From contig NZ_BAABBO010000019.1 of assembly GCF_039538005.1 (NCBI RefSeq), positions 67,380 through 131,379 of the forward strand: a DNA stretch of 64,000 nt. Reading direction: 5' to 3'. Source of the stretch: Allohahella marinimesophila (GTDB lineage Bacteria; Pseudomonadota; Gammaproteobacteria; Pseudomonadales; Oleiphilaceae). Of this stretch, positions 17,534 to 26,056 are shown piece after piece (the stretch's first letter is position 1; each line of letters opens with the position of its first letter). The notes beneath the pieces are model-generated. The model searched no databases and was not told where the DNA came from. It worked only from the letters and a program-made list of their open reading frames with translations. Made by a program: the position numbers and the translations under genes.

Positions 17534-18835
17534 ATGACCTTTGCAAAAAAAATGCAGTTCGGAGTGCTGAGCGCCGTCACCGGCCTTGCCATGTCTGCTG
17601 CGGCCCAGGCCGCGCCCGAAACGATCGATGTGCTGGTGCTGTACCAGCCTGAAGTCAGTCAGACCACGAATGGCCGCGACATCAATGCGAGAATCGTGTC
17701 TTACATCGAATACAACAATCAGGCTTACATCAATAGTGGTGTGAACCTGCGCCTGCGTCTGGTGGCTGCCAAGCCAATCAGCAAGGGCTGGACTTATGTC
17801 AACAGCCAGAACCTCGACGCATTGCGCAGAAATGGCGAAGTTGCCGCAATGCGCGAACAATATGGTGCTGACGTCGTCAGCGTGCTGAATTTGAGACAGC
17901 CAATGCAGGGCGGTTATGTTTGCGGTATTGGATATGTTCCTTCAGGGAACAGCAACGGCCAGCTTTATAGCAACGCTGAATCACTCGCCTTCAACCTGGT
18001 TGGTGTCGATTGTGGCTACAGCACCTTTGCTCATGAAATCGGTCATAACCTTGCCTTGGGCCATTCAGCGGCTCAGGGTACCGGCGGCGGCATCTGGAAC
18101 TGGGCACGCGGACACGGTGTTTACGGCTCCTTCAGTACCGTCATGGCCTACCCTCAGTCTTACGGTACCAGCAATCAGTTGCAGCGTTTTTCCAATCCGA
18201 ACATCCGGACCTGCGAAAACCAGCCCTGTGGCGTCAGCCGAAATCAGTCGAATGGCGCAGATGCCGTGGGCAACCTGAATGCGCTGGCAACTCAACTCGC
18301 AGCATTCCGCCCCACCAAAACGACCGGTGGCGGCAATGATGGCGGCGGCACGGACGGCGGCGGCACGCCTACCACGCCTACGCCACCGGCCACCGGCTAT
18401 AAGGCCACCTTCGAGCAGACTACTGATGGCTGGCAAACCTACATGGGCGGCAACGTCGCTCGAGTTCAAACGGCTTACGCCGGTAGCTATTCACTGCGTT
18501 CCACAAACCGCACCAGCTGGTACTCCGGCCCAGGCCTGAACGTACGCGGCGTGCTGAAGACTGGTCAGGACTACACCTTCAAGGGGCAGGTTGGTCTTAC
18601 CGGCTACGGCAGCTCGACCAACAATGAACTGTGGGCCTATATCGTCGACGACAGAGGCGCCCGGTGGGAGAAGCTGATTAGCCGCTCAGGCAACGCCGGC
18701 TACTGGAATTCGCTCGAAGGCAACTTCAAGCTCAACACAACGGGTAACGTCACCCAGCTTCGTCTGCACGTGTTTGGTCCATCACCAAGCTATACGATGT
18801 ACCTCGACGCCGTGACGATCACACCGGTCAACTGA
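17534..18835 (+). CDS. Secreted metzincin (M12/reprolysin-like) zinc metalloprotease with C-terminal jelly-roll domain
   Basis: A 433-residue exported protease. A signal peptide ends near AQA (residue 27), and the catalytic domain begins at once with IDVLVLYQPEV, the first strand of reprolysin-like domains. The zinc site is HEIGHNLALGH (167-177) and the Met-turn is VMAYP (Met204). Four or more cysteines (130, 160, 227, 232) could form disulfides. A Gly/Asp/Thr/Pro-rich linker (about 262-286) leads to a C-terminal beta-sandwich of about 145 residues resembling CBM4/9-like or proprotein-convertase P-type modules. The pro-domain normally found before the catalytic unit is missing, and the preceding gene seems to supply one. 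AGGAG at 17524 is five bases from the ATG. Export probably uses Sec and then type II secretion. Confidence 0.85.
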   Translation: MTFAKKMQFGVLSAVTGLAMSAAAQAAPETIDVLVLYQPEVSQTTNGRDINARIVSYIEYNNQAYINSGVNLRLRLVAAKPISKGWTYVNSQNLDALRRNGEVAAMREQYGADVVSVLNLRQPMQGGYVCGIGYVPSGNSNGQLYSNAESLAFNLVGVDCGYSTFAHEIGHNLALGHSAAQGTGGGIWNWARGHGVYGSFSTVMAYPQSYGTSNQLQRFSNPNIRTCENQPCGVSRNQSNGADAVGNLNALATQLAAFRPTKTTGGGNDGGGTDGGGTPTTPTPPATGYKATFEQTTDGWQTYMGGNVARVQTAYAGSYSLRSTNRTSWYSGPGLNVRGVLKTGQDYTFKGQVGLTGYGSSTNNELWAYIVDDRGARWEKLISRSGNAGYWNSLEGNFKLNTTGNVTQLRLHVFGPSPSYTMYLDAVTITPVN

Positions 18836-18850
18836 CCACAAAGATCACCA

Positions 18851-18871
18851 CAGGGGCTTTTTGAGCCCCTG
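18851..18871 (+). terminator. Stem-loop between the protease and the convergent motB-like gene
   Basis: CAGGGGCT (18851-18858) pairs with AGCCCCTG (18864-18871) around TTTTG. It lies 16 bases after the protease stop and ahead of the convergent gene end at 18959. No T tract follows on either strand, so its terminator strength is uncertain; position between two convergent genes supports the role. Confidence 0.5.
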
Positions 18872-18958
18872 AACCGCGCTGGCAAGGTCCTTGTGGGCGA
18901 TGTCCTTCTACAGCCTGAACAGTGACCGCAGCAACCCGACCTGGCGTGGCTGCGCGAA

Positions 18959-19738
18959 TCAGGGCGCCTGAATCACCAGGCTCACACGCCGATTCTTCGC
19001 CCTGTTATCTTCCGTATCGTTTGGCGCCATCGGCTTGGTATCGCCATAGCTGATCGCCCTGAGTCGTGGTCCTTCTATACCATTCTCGGCCAGAAACTGC
19101 AGCACTTCAGTGGCCCGACTGGCGGCCAGGTCCCAGTTAGAACTGAAACGCGCTGTCTGGATCGGTGTCGAATCAGTGTGGCCTTCGATGAGAATGGCGC
19201 CCGAACTTTTCTGAAGAATCGGCACTACCGCGCGCAGCACATCTTCGCCAGAGGTCAGCAACACGGCATCGCCAGAGTCGAACAGGACATTGCTGCCAAT
19301 CTCGAGTTCAGCAAAGCCTTCTTCGAAACTAGGGCTCAGGAAACCCTCCAGCTGCTGCTCGTTTACGGCATCGCGAATACTCTGATACCAGGCGTTCTGC
19401 TCCCGGCTGCCGGTGATCTGCGCCGGTATGATTGGCTGAATAAGCTCGAGTTCGCTGAGCACCGGCTCTCCGGTGGTCGGCGTAATGTTCTTCTCCTCGG
19501 TCTCGGTGATCGGCTGAGCCTGAATGGCGAGCATGAGCGCAAACACGGCCGTAATAAGCACGAAGACATCAAGATAGCTCGTGAGCCAGGCATCACCCTC
19601 GTTATCCTGCACGGTCAGATCGTCCAGGGCGCCGAGATGTGAGTTCGCCAGAATCTGTGCGGATTGCTCGTTGCCACCGCCAGCGTGCTGGAAGCGATTC
19701 AGCCGGCCAGAGCGGGAGACATCAGGGGAGCGTGGCAT
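18959..19738 (-). CDS. MotB/OmpA-family stator-like protein
   Basis: A 259-residue inner-membrane protein with a single membrane helix (about 51-72) containing Asp57 in WLTSYLDVFVLI, the position of the ion-carrying aspartate in MotB and PomB. After a periplasmic linker comes an OmpA-like peptidoglycan-binding domain with ILIEGHTDSTPI and NRAKNRRVSLVI. The start at 19738 overlaps the end of the motA-like gene by 17 bases; the frame extends further upstream to 19798 but only inside motA. No flagellar genes are near. It could be a true stator unit or part of another ion-driven machine. The 121 bases up to the next gene on the opposite strand hold only a hairpin. Confidence 0.82.
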   Translation of the reverse strand: MPRSPDVSRSGRLNRFQHAGGGNEQSAQILANSHLGALDDLTVQDNEGDAWLTSYLDVFVLITAVFALMLAIQAQPITETEEKNITPTTGEPVLSELELIQPIIPAQITGSREQNAWYQSIRDAVNEQQLEGFLSPSFEEGFAELEIGSNVLFDSGDAVLLTSGEDVLRAVVPILQKSSGAILIEGHTDSTPIQTARFSSNWDLAASRATEVLQFLAENGIEGPRLRAISYGDTKPMAPNDTEDNRAKNRRVSLVIQAP

Positions 19739-20552
19739 GAGCTGACTCGCTGTCGCTGTGGCCGGTATGCTTGGTCGAATGTCTGGCGCCGAGCTCATCG
19801 TCGTAATGTGTCACGAAAGAGTAAAGACTTTCGCGAATGAAAGCGGGGCTGCGGCCCAGGCCAATCAGGGTGAGACCTTCGAGTATCAGACTCATGTGTA
19901 GAAGTCGCTTCTCGGTTCGACGCTCGAGCTTGGTGGCAATCGGCTTGAAGAAGAGATTCGACAGAAGCAGGCCATAGAAGGTGGTCACCAGCGCGATGGC
20001 CAGATGTCCGCCCATGAGATCGAGATTCTTGGCGTCCAGCACCAGCATCATATTGACCAGGCCGAGCAGGGTGCCGACCATACCGAAAGCCGGCGCGTAA
20101 GATGACAGGGCGTGGAAGATTCTGGCCTCTGCCTGCTCACGCGCTTTCAGCCGCTTGATACGCCAGGCCAGCGTGCCCGCCACATCGGCTACAGGTAGCT
20201 TGGCAATGATCATCTGCATGCCCATGGCCAGGAATGGATTGATGTGTTGGTGCAGTCGGGCTTCTATCTTGCGAACGTCGTTTCGGCTGTAGTCGCGGGC
20301 GAACTGTACCAGTTCGTCAATCTGCTGAACGTCGTTGAGATGATCTGGATGCCCAAGCGTTTTCACTGCCCTCAAGGCAGCCTTGATCTCCTTGCCCGGG
20401 TATCCCGCGAAGAGGGCGGCGAAACAGCCACCAGCCACCAGTATCAGCCCGGGAATGTTGAAAAAGATCATCGGGTTGTCGGTCGAGAGCATGACCGCCA
20501 GCACAATGAAGAATATGCCTGACAGGCTGCCGAGTACCAGCGTGAGTATCAT
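19722..20552 (-). CDS. MotA/PomA-family ion channel stator-like protein
   Basis: Four-helix inner-membrane protein of 276 residues. Helices lie near 1-22, 30-50, 145-168 and 178-200. The motif YAPAFGMVGTLLGLVNMM and the following VTTFYGLLLSNLFFKPIATKL are the conserved MotA pore regions with the proline residues that gate the channel. A charged cytoplasmic loop (about 50-140) contains many Arg, Lys and Glu residues, as needed for rotor contact. I start at ATG 20552 (TGGAG upstream); the frame reaches 20615 with an unlikely hydrophilic extension. It is followed by the motB-like gene in the same transcript. The 3' tail is His/Ser-rich. Confidence 0.85.
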   Translation of the reverse strand: MILTLVLGSLSGIFFIVLAVMLSTDNPMIFFNIPGLILVAGGCFAALFAGYPGKEIKAALRAVKTLGHPDHLNDVQQIDELVQFARDYSRNDVRKIEARLHQHINPFLAMGMQMIIAKLPVADVAGTLAWRIKRLKAREQAEARIFHALSSYAPAFGMVGTLLGLVNMMLVLDAKNLDLMGGHLAIALVTTFYGLLLSNLFFKPIATKLERRTEKRLLHMSLILEGLTLIGLGRSPAFIRESLYSFVTHYDDELGARHSTKHTGHSDSESAHATLP

Positions 20553-20845
20553 TCGCTTGCAGCTCCAGATAAGGATAACGATAGTGCCCGCCTTGCAAGG
20601 GATGGGCAGCGGCAAAAAGTTGACGCATTGGCGCCGGTACAGGCATTGATGCCAGATTTGTGCCAGAACTTCGACGTTGGCTACTCATGCTAGACGGCGT
20701 GATGTTATTTGGTGCTCCTGATCGGTTGATGGACAGACCAGCGATCTGGTATTCTGGCGCGCCATCGAAGCACGCAAATGGCATTCACTGTGAATTCAGC
20801 AAGAAGCCGTTTCGCCTCTCCTTTCTCAAGTAGCCTGGAATCTGT
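20553..20845. promoter_or_regulatory. Divergent intergenic region between motA-like gene and pyrG
   Basis: Just under 300 bases with no gene I can support. It holds a sigma-70-like promoter candidate for pyrG: TTGATG at 20726-20731, an 18-base spacer, then TATTCT at 20750-20755, leaving a leader of about 85 bases. Open frames that enter here from the motA-like gene on the minus strand look non-coding. Confidence 0.4.
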
Positions 20846-22492
20846 ATGACGCGCTATATATTCGTCACCGGTGGTGTCGTTTCTTCTCTGGGCAAAGGTA
20901 TTGCATCAGCCTCTCTGGCGGCGATACTTGAAGCGCGAAATCTCAAGGTCACTATTCTCAAGCTCGATCCTTATATCAACGTCGACCCCGGCACCATGTC
21001 GCCGTTTCAGCACGGTGAGGTCTTCGTGACAGAAGATGGCGCCGAGACTGACCTCGACCTTGGCCACTACGAGCGCTTCATTCGTACACGCATGACCAGG
21101 AAGAACAACTTCACCACTGGCCGTGTGTACGAAACCGTGCTGCGCAAGGAGCGCCGCGGTGACTACCTGGGCGGAACCGTGCAGGTCATCCCGCATGTGA
21201 CCGACGAGATCAAGCGTCGCATCGTCGAAGGGGCGGGCAATGCCGACGTGGCCATCGTCGAAGTCGGCGGAACCGTCGGTGACATCGAGTCACTGCCGTT
21301 TCTTGAAGCCACTCGACAGCTGAAGCTGGAAGTGGGCAGCGATCGCGCCATGCTCATGCACCTGACACTGGTGCCTTATATCGCCACTGCCGGCGAAGTT
21401 AAAACGAAGCCGACGCAACACTCGGTGAAGGAACTGCGCTCTATCGGTTTGCAGCCTGACATTCTGATCTGCCGTTCCGAACAGCCGATAGATCAGTCCG
21501 CCAGAAGAAAGATTGCCCTGTTTACCAACGTAGAGCAGCGTGCTGTCATCTCACTTGAAGATGCCAAGACCATCTATAACATTCCGAAGATGCTGCACGC
21601 ACAGGGTCTCGATGAGTTCATTGTAGAGCGAATGCGCCTGAAGTGTGATGCAGCTGATCTGTCCGAATGGCAGGCAGTAGTGGACGCGCAGACGTTCCCG
21701 CAGCACGAAGTCACCATCGCGATGGTCGGCAAGTACATGGAGCTGCTGGATGCGTACAAGTCTCTGAACGAAGCGCTCATGCATGCCGGCATACAGACGC
21801 GAACGCGGGTCAATATCAACTATATCGATTCGGAGTCGATTCAACAGCAGGGCACTGATGCACTTGAAGGTGCCGATGCCATTCTTGTGCCGGGCGGCTT
21901 TGGTGAGCGCGGTATAGAAGGCAAGTTGCAGGCTGTGCGTTTTGCCCGTGAGAACAAGGTGCCTTATCTCGGCATCTGCCTCGGCATGCAGGTGGCGGTG
22001 ATCGAATATGCACGCAATGTCGTCGGTATGCCGACCGCGAACAGTACCGAATTCAATCACGATACCGAGTATCCGGTCGTTGGCCTGATCGCTGAGTGGG
22101 TCGATGCTTCTGGCAAGACGGAAATTCGTGATGTCGATTCAGACCTCGGCGGCACCATGCGGCTTGGTTCCCAGGATTGCAGTCTTGTGGAGGGTACGCA
22201 TGTTCGCAGCTGCTATGGCTCGGCTACGATACGTGAGCGGCATCGTCATCGTTATGAAGTGAATAACAATCTTCTACCGGATCTGGAAAAGGCCGGTCTG
22301 ACGGTCGCAGGCTATTCATCGAATACAGACTCCAACGGCAAGGCGCTGGTAGAAGTCATTGAAGTGCGGGATCATCCCTGGTTCGTGGCCTGCCAGTTCC
22401 ACCCGGAATTCAACTCGACGCCGCGCGATGGCCATCCATTGTTCCAGGCCTTCGTCGAAGCCGCGCTGGCCTATCATGAGGCGAAAGAATGA
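20846..22492 (+). CDS. pyrG: CTP synthase
   Basis: Amidates UTP to CTP using glutamine. The 548-residue protein starts YIFVTGGVVSSLGKGI, the ATP-binding synthetase N-terminus, with DPYINVDPGTMSPFQHGEVF following. The C-terminal class I glutamine amidotransferase domain has the nucleophile loop GICLGMQ and the C-terminal CQFHPEF histidine/glutamate pair. Length agrees with the family (545 in E. coli). A probable promoter lies at 20726-20755. The stop overlaps kdsA by four bases, and pyrG-kdsA-eno is a common gammaproteobacterial operon. Confidence 0.98.
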   Translation: MTRYIFVTGGVVSSLGKGIASASLAAILEARNLKVTILKLDPYINVDPGTMSPFQHGEVFVTEDGAETDLDLGHYERFIRTRMTRKNNFTTGRVYETVLRKERRGDYLGGTVQVIPHVTDEIKRRIVEGAGNADVAIVEVGGTVGDIESLPFLEATRQLKLEVGSDRAMLMHLTLVPYIATAGEVKTKPTQHSVKELRSIGLQPDILICRSEQPIDQSARRKIALFTNVEQRAVISLEDAKTIYNIPKMLHAQGLDEFIVERMRLKCDAADLSEWQAVVDAQTFPQHEVTIAMVGKYMELLDAYKSLNEALMHAGIQTRTRVNINYIDSESIQQQGTDALEGADAILVPGGFGERGIEGKLQAVRFARENKVPYLGICLGMQVAVIEYARNVVGMPTANSTEFNHDTEYPVVGLIAEWVDASGKTEIRDVDSDLGGTMRLGSQDCSLVEGTHVRSCYGSATIRERHRHRYEVNNNLLPDLEKAGLTVAGYSSNTDSNGKALVEVIEVRDHPWFVACQFHPEFNSTPRDGHPLFQAFVEAALAYHEAKE

Positions 22493-23358
22493 CCGAAATG
22501 CAGCAACGGATCATCAAGGTAGGGTCGGGCCAGACGTCCGTTGTCGAATTTGGCAATGAACGTTCGTTCGCCCTGATGGGTGGCATGAATGTGCTGGAGT
22601 CGCGTGACCTGGCCATGCAGATTGCTGAACACTATGTGACCGTCTGTGCAGAGCTCGGCATTCCCTATGTTTTCAAGGCCTCCTTCGACAAGGCCAACCG
22701 CTCTTCGATCAACTCCTATCGGGGTCCGGGTATGGATGAGGGCCTGCGCATCTTCGAAGAGATTCGAAACACCTTCAAGGTGCCCGTCATTACTGACGTG
22801 CATGAACCGCATCAGGCCGCCCCTGTAGCTGCGGTCGTCGACATCATTCAGCTGCCAGCCTTTCTTTCCCGCCAGACTGACCTGGTTACCGCCATGGCGC
22901 AGACTGGCAAGCCCATCAATATCAAGAAAGCACAGTTTCTCGCGCCGCGCGAAATGGCTCATATTGCGAAGAAATGCCAGGAGGCTGGCAACGCCGAGAT
23001 CATTCTCTGCGAGCGTGGCTCCAGTTTCGGCTATAACAATCTCGTGGTCGACATGCTCGGCATGGATATCATGAAGTCGACAGGCTTTCCCGTCGTCTTC
23101 GATGTGACTCATGCGCTGCAAAAGCCTGGTGGACTGGCTGAGGCCGCTGGCGGACGACGCGAGCAGATCGTGACCCTGGCCAGGGCAGGCATGGCCGTCG
23201 GGTTGGCTGGCATGTTCCTCGAGGCCCATCCGGATCCCGAACGCGCGAAATGTGACGGCCCCTGCGCACTGCGGCTGTCTCAGTTAAAGCCCTTTCTACA
23301 ACAGGTCAAGGCTCTGGACGAGCTCGTGAAATCGTTCGCTCAGCTCGATACCGCCTGA
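22489..23358 (+). CDS. kdsA: 2-dehydro-3-deoxyphosphooctonate aldolase (KDO 8-phosphate synthase)
   Basis: Condenses arabinose 5-phosphate with phosphoenolpyruvate to give KDO 8-phosphate for lipid A-core synthesis, so the organism makes lipopolysaccharide. The 289-residue TIM-barrel contains KASFDKANRSS and YRGPGMDEGL, distinctive of KdsA rather than DAHP synthase, and the C-terminal DGPCALRL segment. An asparagine in the SFDKANR motif suggests the metal-independent class. ATG at 22489 overlaps the pyrG stop. eno follows after 56 bases. Confidence 0.96.
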   Translation: MTEMQQRIIKVGSGQTSVVEFGNERSFALMGGMNVLESRDLAMQIAEHYVTVCAELGIPYVFKASFDKANRSSINSYRGPGMDEGLRIFEEIRNTFKVPVITDVHEPHQAAPVAAVVDIIQLPAFLSRQTDLVTAMAQTGKPINIKKAQFLAPREMAHIAKKCQEAGNAEIILCERGSSFGYNNLVVDMLGMDIMKSTGFPVVFDVTHALQKPGGLAEAAGGRREQIVTLARAGMAVGLAGMFLEAHPDPERAKCDGPCALRLSQLKPFLQQVKALDELVKSFAQLDTA

Positions 23359-23414
23359 GCGGCGAACACAGTTGACCCTTATTGTTCTTTGAGATGACAA
23401 ACGGAGATTTGAGA

Positions 23415-24710
23415 ATGGCAGAAATTGCTGGGATACGTGGACGCGAAGTGATGGACTCACGTGGCAACCCAACCGTCGAGGCTGAAGTCACGCTGACATC
23501 GGGTGTCATGGGGCGTGCCTGTGCTCCATCGGGTGCTTCCACGGGTTCGCGCGAGGCGCTCGAGCTGCGGGACCAGGACGCCAGCCGCTATATGGGCAAG
23601 GGTGTTCTCAAGGCCGTCGACGCTATCAATGGCAGTATAGCGCCGGCGCTACTGGGTAAGAGCGCAGCCGACCAGGAAGGCCTCGACCGCATCATGCTCG
23701 ATCTCGACGGCACAGAAAACAAGGCGAAACTCGGTGCCAACGCCATACTCGCCGTGTCCCTCGCAGCGGCGAAAGCCGCGGCCATCGAGAAAGGCGTACC
23801 TCTCTATGAGCACATCGCGGAAATAAACGGCACCCCCGGCAGATATTCAATGCCAGTGCCGATGATGAATATCCTCAACGGTGGCGAGCATGCCGACAAC
23901 AATGTCGACATCCAGGAGTTCATGATTCAGCCAGTGAAGGCCAAGACCTTCGCTGAAGCCCTGAGAATTGGCGCGGAAATCTTTCATAACCTCAAGAAGG
24001 TATTGCAGAGCCGTGGCCTGAGCACAGCGGTTGGTGACGAAGGCGGCTTTGCACCGGACCTGCCATCGAACGAAGCGGCACTCGAAGTCATTCAGGTGGC
24101 CGTCGAGAAAGCGGGTTACAAGCTTGGCGATGATGTCACCCTGGCGCTCGATTGTGCTGCCTCCGAGTTTTACAAGGACGGCAAGTACAACCTGTCAGGT
24201 GAAGGTAAGTCATTTGATTCCGAAGGGTTTGCGACTTATCTCGCTGGCTTGTGCGATCGATACCCCATCGTCTCTATTGAAGACGGTATGGACGAGAGTG
24301 ACTGGAAGGGCTGGGCTATTCTGACCAAGAAGCTGGGTGACCGAGTTCAGCTGGTTGGCGACGATCTGTTTGTCACCAATACGAAGATCCTCAAGCGGGG
24401 TATCGATGAGAAGATTGCGAACTCGATTCTGATCAAGTTCAATCAGATCGGCAGCCTCACCGAAACGCTCGAAGCCATTCGCATGGCCCAGGACGCCGGT
24501 TATACCGCCGTTATTTCCCATCGCTCTGGTGAAACCGAAGACACGACGATAGCGGATCTGGCAGTAGCGACTGCTGCGGGACAGATCAAGACAGGTTCAC
24601 TCTGCCGCTCTGATCGCGTCGCCAAATACAACCAGCTTCTGCGCATCGAAGAGCAGCTCGGTTCACGAGCGGTATATCGTGGAATGGCTGAAATCAAAGC
24701 CAGCCGCTAG
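23415..24710 (+). CDS. eno: Enolase
   Basis: Glycolytic interconversion of 2-phosphoglycerate and phosphoenolpyruvate; in gammaproteobacteria it is also a degradosome component. The start at 23415 (GGAG eight bases upstream) gives 431 residues, close to 432 in E. coli; an open frame beginning at 23382 is ignored. The N-terminal GREVMDSRGNPTVEAEV, the catalytic region GDEGGFAPDL, the metal ligands in SIEDGMDESD and VGDDLFVTN, and the signature ILIKFNQIGSLTE are intact. An unusually strong stem-loop follows the stop. Confidence 0.98.
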   Translation: MAEIAGIRGREVMDSRGNPTVEAEVTLTSGVMGRACAPSGASTGSREALELRDQDASRYMGKGVLKAVDAINGSIAPALLGKSAADQEGLDRIMLDLDGTENKAKLGANAILAVSLAAAKAAAIEKGVPLYEHIAEINGTPGRYSMPVPMMNILNGGEHADNNVDIQEFMIQPVKAKTFAEALRIGAEIFHNLKKVLQSRGLSTAVGDEGGFAPDLPSNEAALEVIQVAVEKAGYKLGDDVTLALDCAASEFYKDGKYNLSGEGKSFDSEGFATYLAGLCDRYPIVSIEDGMDESDWKGWAILTKKLGDRVQLVGDDLFVTNTKILKRGIDEKIANSILIKFNQIGSLTETLEAIRMAQDAGYTAVISHRSGETEDTTIADLAVATAAGQIKTGSLCRSDRVAKYNQLLRIEEQLGSRAVYRGMAEIKASR

Positions 24711-24718
24711 CGCCGAGG

Positions 24719-24749
24719 AGAGTGGCTGACACAATCAGTCAGCCACTCT
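24719..24749 (+). terminator. Twelve-base-pair stem-loop after eno
   Basis: AGAGTGGCTGAC (24719-24730) pairs perfectly with GTCAGCCACTCT (24738-24749) with a seven-base loop, starting nine bases after the enolase stop. There is no T tract, so it may be a 3'-end protecting or processing structure rather than a classical terminator. It separates eno from ftsB. Confidence 0.6.
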
Positions 24750-24860
24750 GACCTGGTACTGGACATCCGTACACTACAGAAATTTCCGCCATACCTGCTA
24801 AGCTAGTTCGCACTGGAGCCTTGTATTTTGCGGAGCTCCCCTGAAGCGAGTAGCTAGAGA

Positions 24861-25211
24861 ATGTCGGTGATGCAGCCAGCTGGCCGCAGTGAATTTACAG
24901 ATGAGCAGTCGCGTAGTCCGATGGTGCACGTGCCGTATGTGCAGATCGTGCTCTGGGCCTTGCTGTCTGTGAGTGTTCTGTACCTGCAATACCGTCTCTG
25001 GTTCGCCCATGGATCCCTCAACTCGCTCAGCGACATCAGATACGCGATTGGTGTACAGGCTGAGCGCAATAACCAGCTTCTCATGCGTAACGAGCAACTC
25101 AGGGCGGAAGTCGAGGAACTCAAGCATGTCGACGAAGTCATTGCCGAGCGCGCTCGAGAACAGCTTGGTCTTATCGGTCATAATGAGACCTTCTATATCG
25201 TCACGGATTGA
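24861..25211 (+). CDS. ftsB: Cell division protein FtsB
   Basis: Bitopic division protein that forms the FtsQLB complex at the septum. The 116-residue product has a single membrane helix (about 28-46), followed by a leucine-zipper-like coiled coil (about 55-88, RNNQLLMRNEQLRAEVEEL) and the ARERLGLIGxxETFY-type C-terminal motif, here AREQLGLIGHNETFYIV. The N-terminal cytoplasmic part of about 27 residues is longer than in E. coli FtsB. The position after eno and before ispD-ispF is conserved in gammaproteobacteria. Confidence 0.9.
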   Translation: MSVMQPAGRSEFTDEQSRSPMVHVPYVQIVLWALLSVSVLYLQYRLWFAHGSLNSLSDIRYAIGVQAERNNQLLMRNEQLRAEVEELKHVDEVIAERAREQLGLIGHNETFYIVTD

Positions 25212-25261
25212 TCTCAGGCCGTGGTCATCAATATCAGCCATCCACCCCTGTGCTGCCGATC

Positions 25262-26026
25262 ATGTCTGAAGTGAAGACCGTCTGGACCATACTGCCGGCT
25301 GCCGGTGCAGGTCGCCGCATGCGCGCTGCAACACCGAAGCAGTATCTGCACTTGCTTGATGGTAAATCGGTGATGCAGTGTACGCTCGAACGTCTGCTTG
25401 CGCTCGGCCTCCAACGTCTCATTGTGGCGATTGCGCCAGGCGACTCGAGGGCGGCAGCTGTGTGCGAATTGCTCGATCCCGCGCAGCAAGATCGTGTTGA
25501 AGTCATGACCACCGGCGGTCTAGAACGTGCCGATACTGTGCTCAACACCTTGCAGGCCCTGTCCGGCCGCGCTGCCGACGATGATCTCATTCTGGTTCAC
25601 GACCTGGCCAGACCCTGCCTGTGCGGGGCAGACCTCGACGCTGTGCTGACTACTGCCGCTGGCAGCCGCGCCGGTGCCATTCTCGGCACGCCTGTCAGCG
25701 ATACGCTCAAGCGCTGTGTGCCATGGGCACGGCGAGACGACCTGCCGATCACAGAAACCGTGTCACGTGATCTGCTCTGGCGAGCGCTCACGCCTCAGGT
25801 GATCCGATATGCTGTCTTGCGTCAGTCACTCGAGCAGGCTGACCGCTCCCGTGTCACCGATGAAGCCAGTGCGCTCGAGCAGTTTGAATACGAGGTGCTG
25901 ATGGTGGCGGGCCGGAGTGATAACATCAAGATAACGCAGCCCGAGGATCTCGCCCTCGCGGCCTTCATATATCGTCAGCAGCACGAGGATGGCATGGCTC
26001 TCGCCAGAGCGCCGGCATCCACGTAA
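25262..26026 (+). CDS. ispD: 2-C-methyl-D-erythritol 4-phosphate cytidylyltransferase
   Basis: Third step of the non-mevalonate isoprenoid pathway, forming CDP-methylerythritol. The N-terminus WTILPAAGAGRRMRAATPKQYL is the nucleotidyltransferase signature; LILVHDLARPC and the ITETVSRDLLW segment also fit, although the usual VHDAARP appears as VHDLARP. 254 residues. I use ATG at 25262, since an upstream TTG at 25208 overlapping the ftsB stop would add an unconserved tail; no strong ribosome site supports either. ispF follows 30 bases later. Confidence 0.93.
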   Translation: MSEVKTVWTILPAAGAGRRMRAATPKQYLHLLDGKSVMQCTLERLLALGLQRLIVAIAPGDSRAAAVCELLDPAQQDRVEVMTTGGLERADTVLNTLQALSGRAADDDLILVHDLARPCLCGADLDAVLTTAAGSRAGAILGTPVSDTLKRCVPWARRDDLPITETVSRDLLWRALTPQVIRYAVLRQSLEQADRSRVTDEASALEQFEYEVLMVAGRSDNIKITQPEDLALAAFIYRQQHEDGMALARAPAST

Positions 26027-26056
26027 CGCCGGCTTAACCTGTCCAGGTGATGATCC

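Noticed and set aside
18959..20552. Zorya-type anti-phage system
   Set aside because: The MotA/MotB-like pair lacks ZorC, ZorD or ZorE type neighbours, so a defence role has no support.
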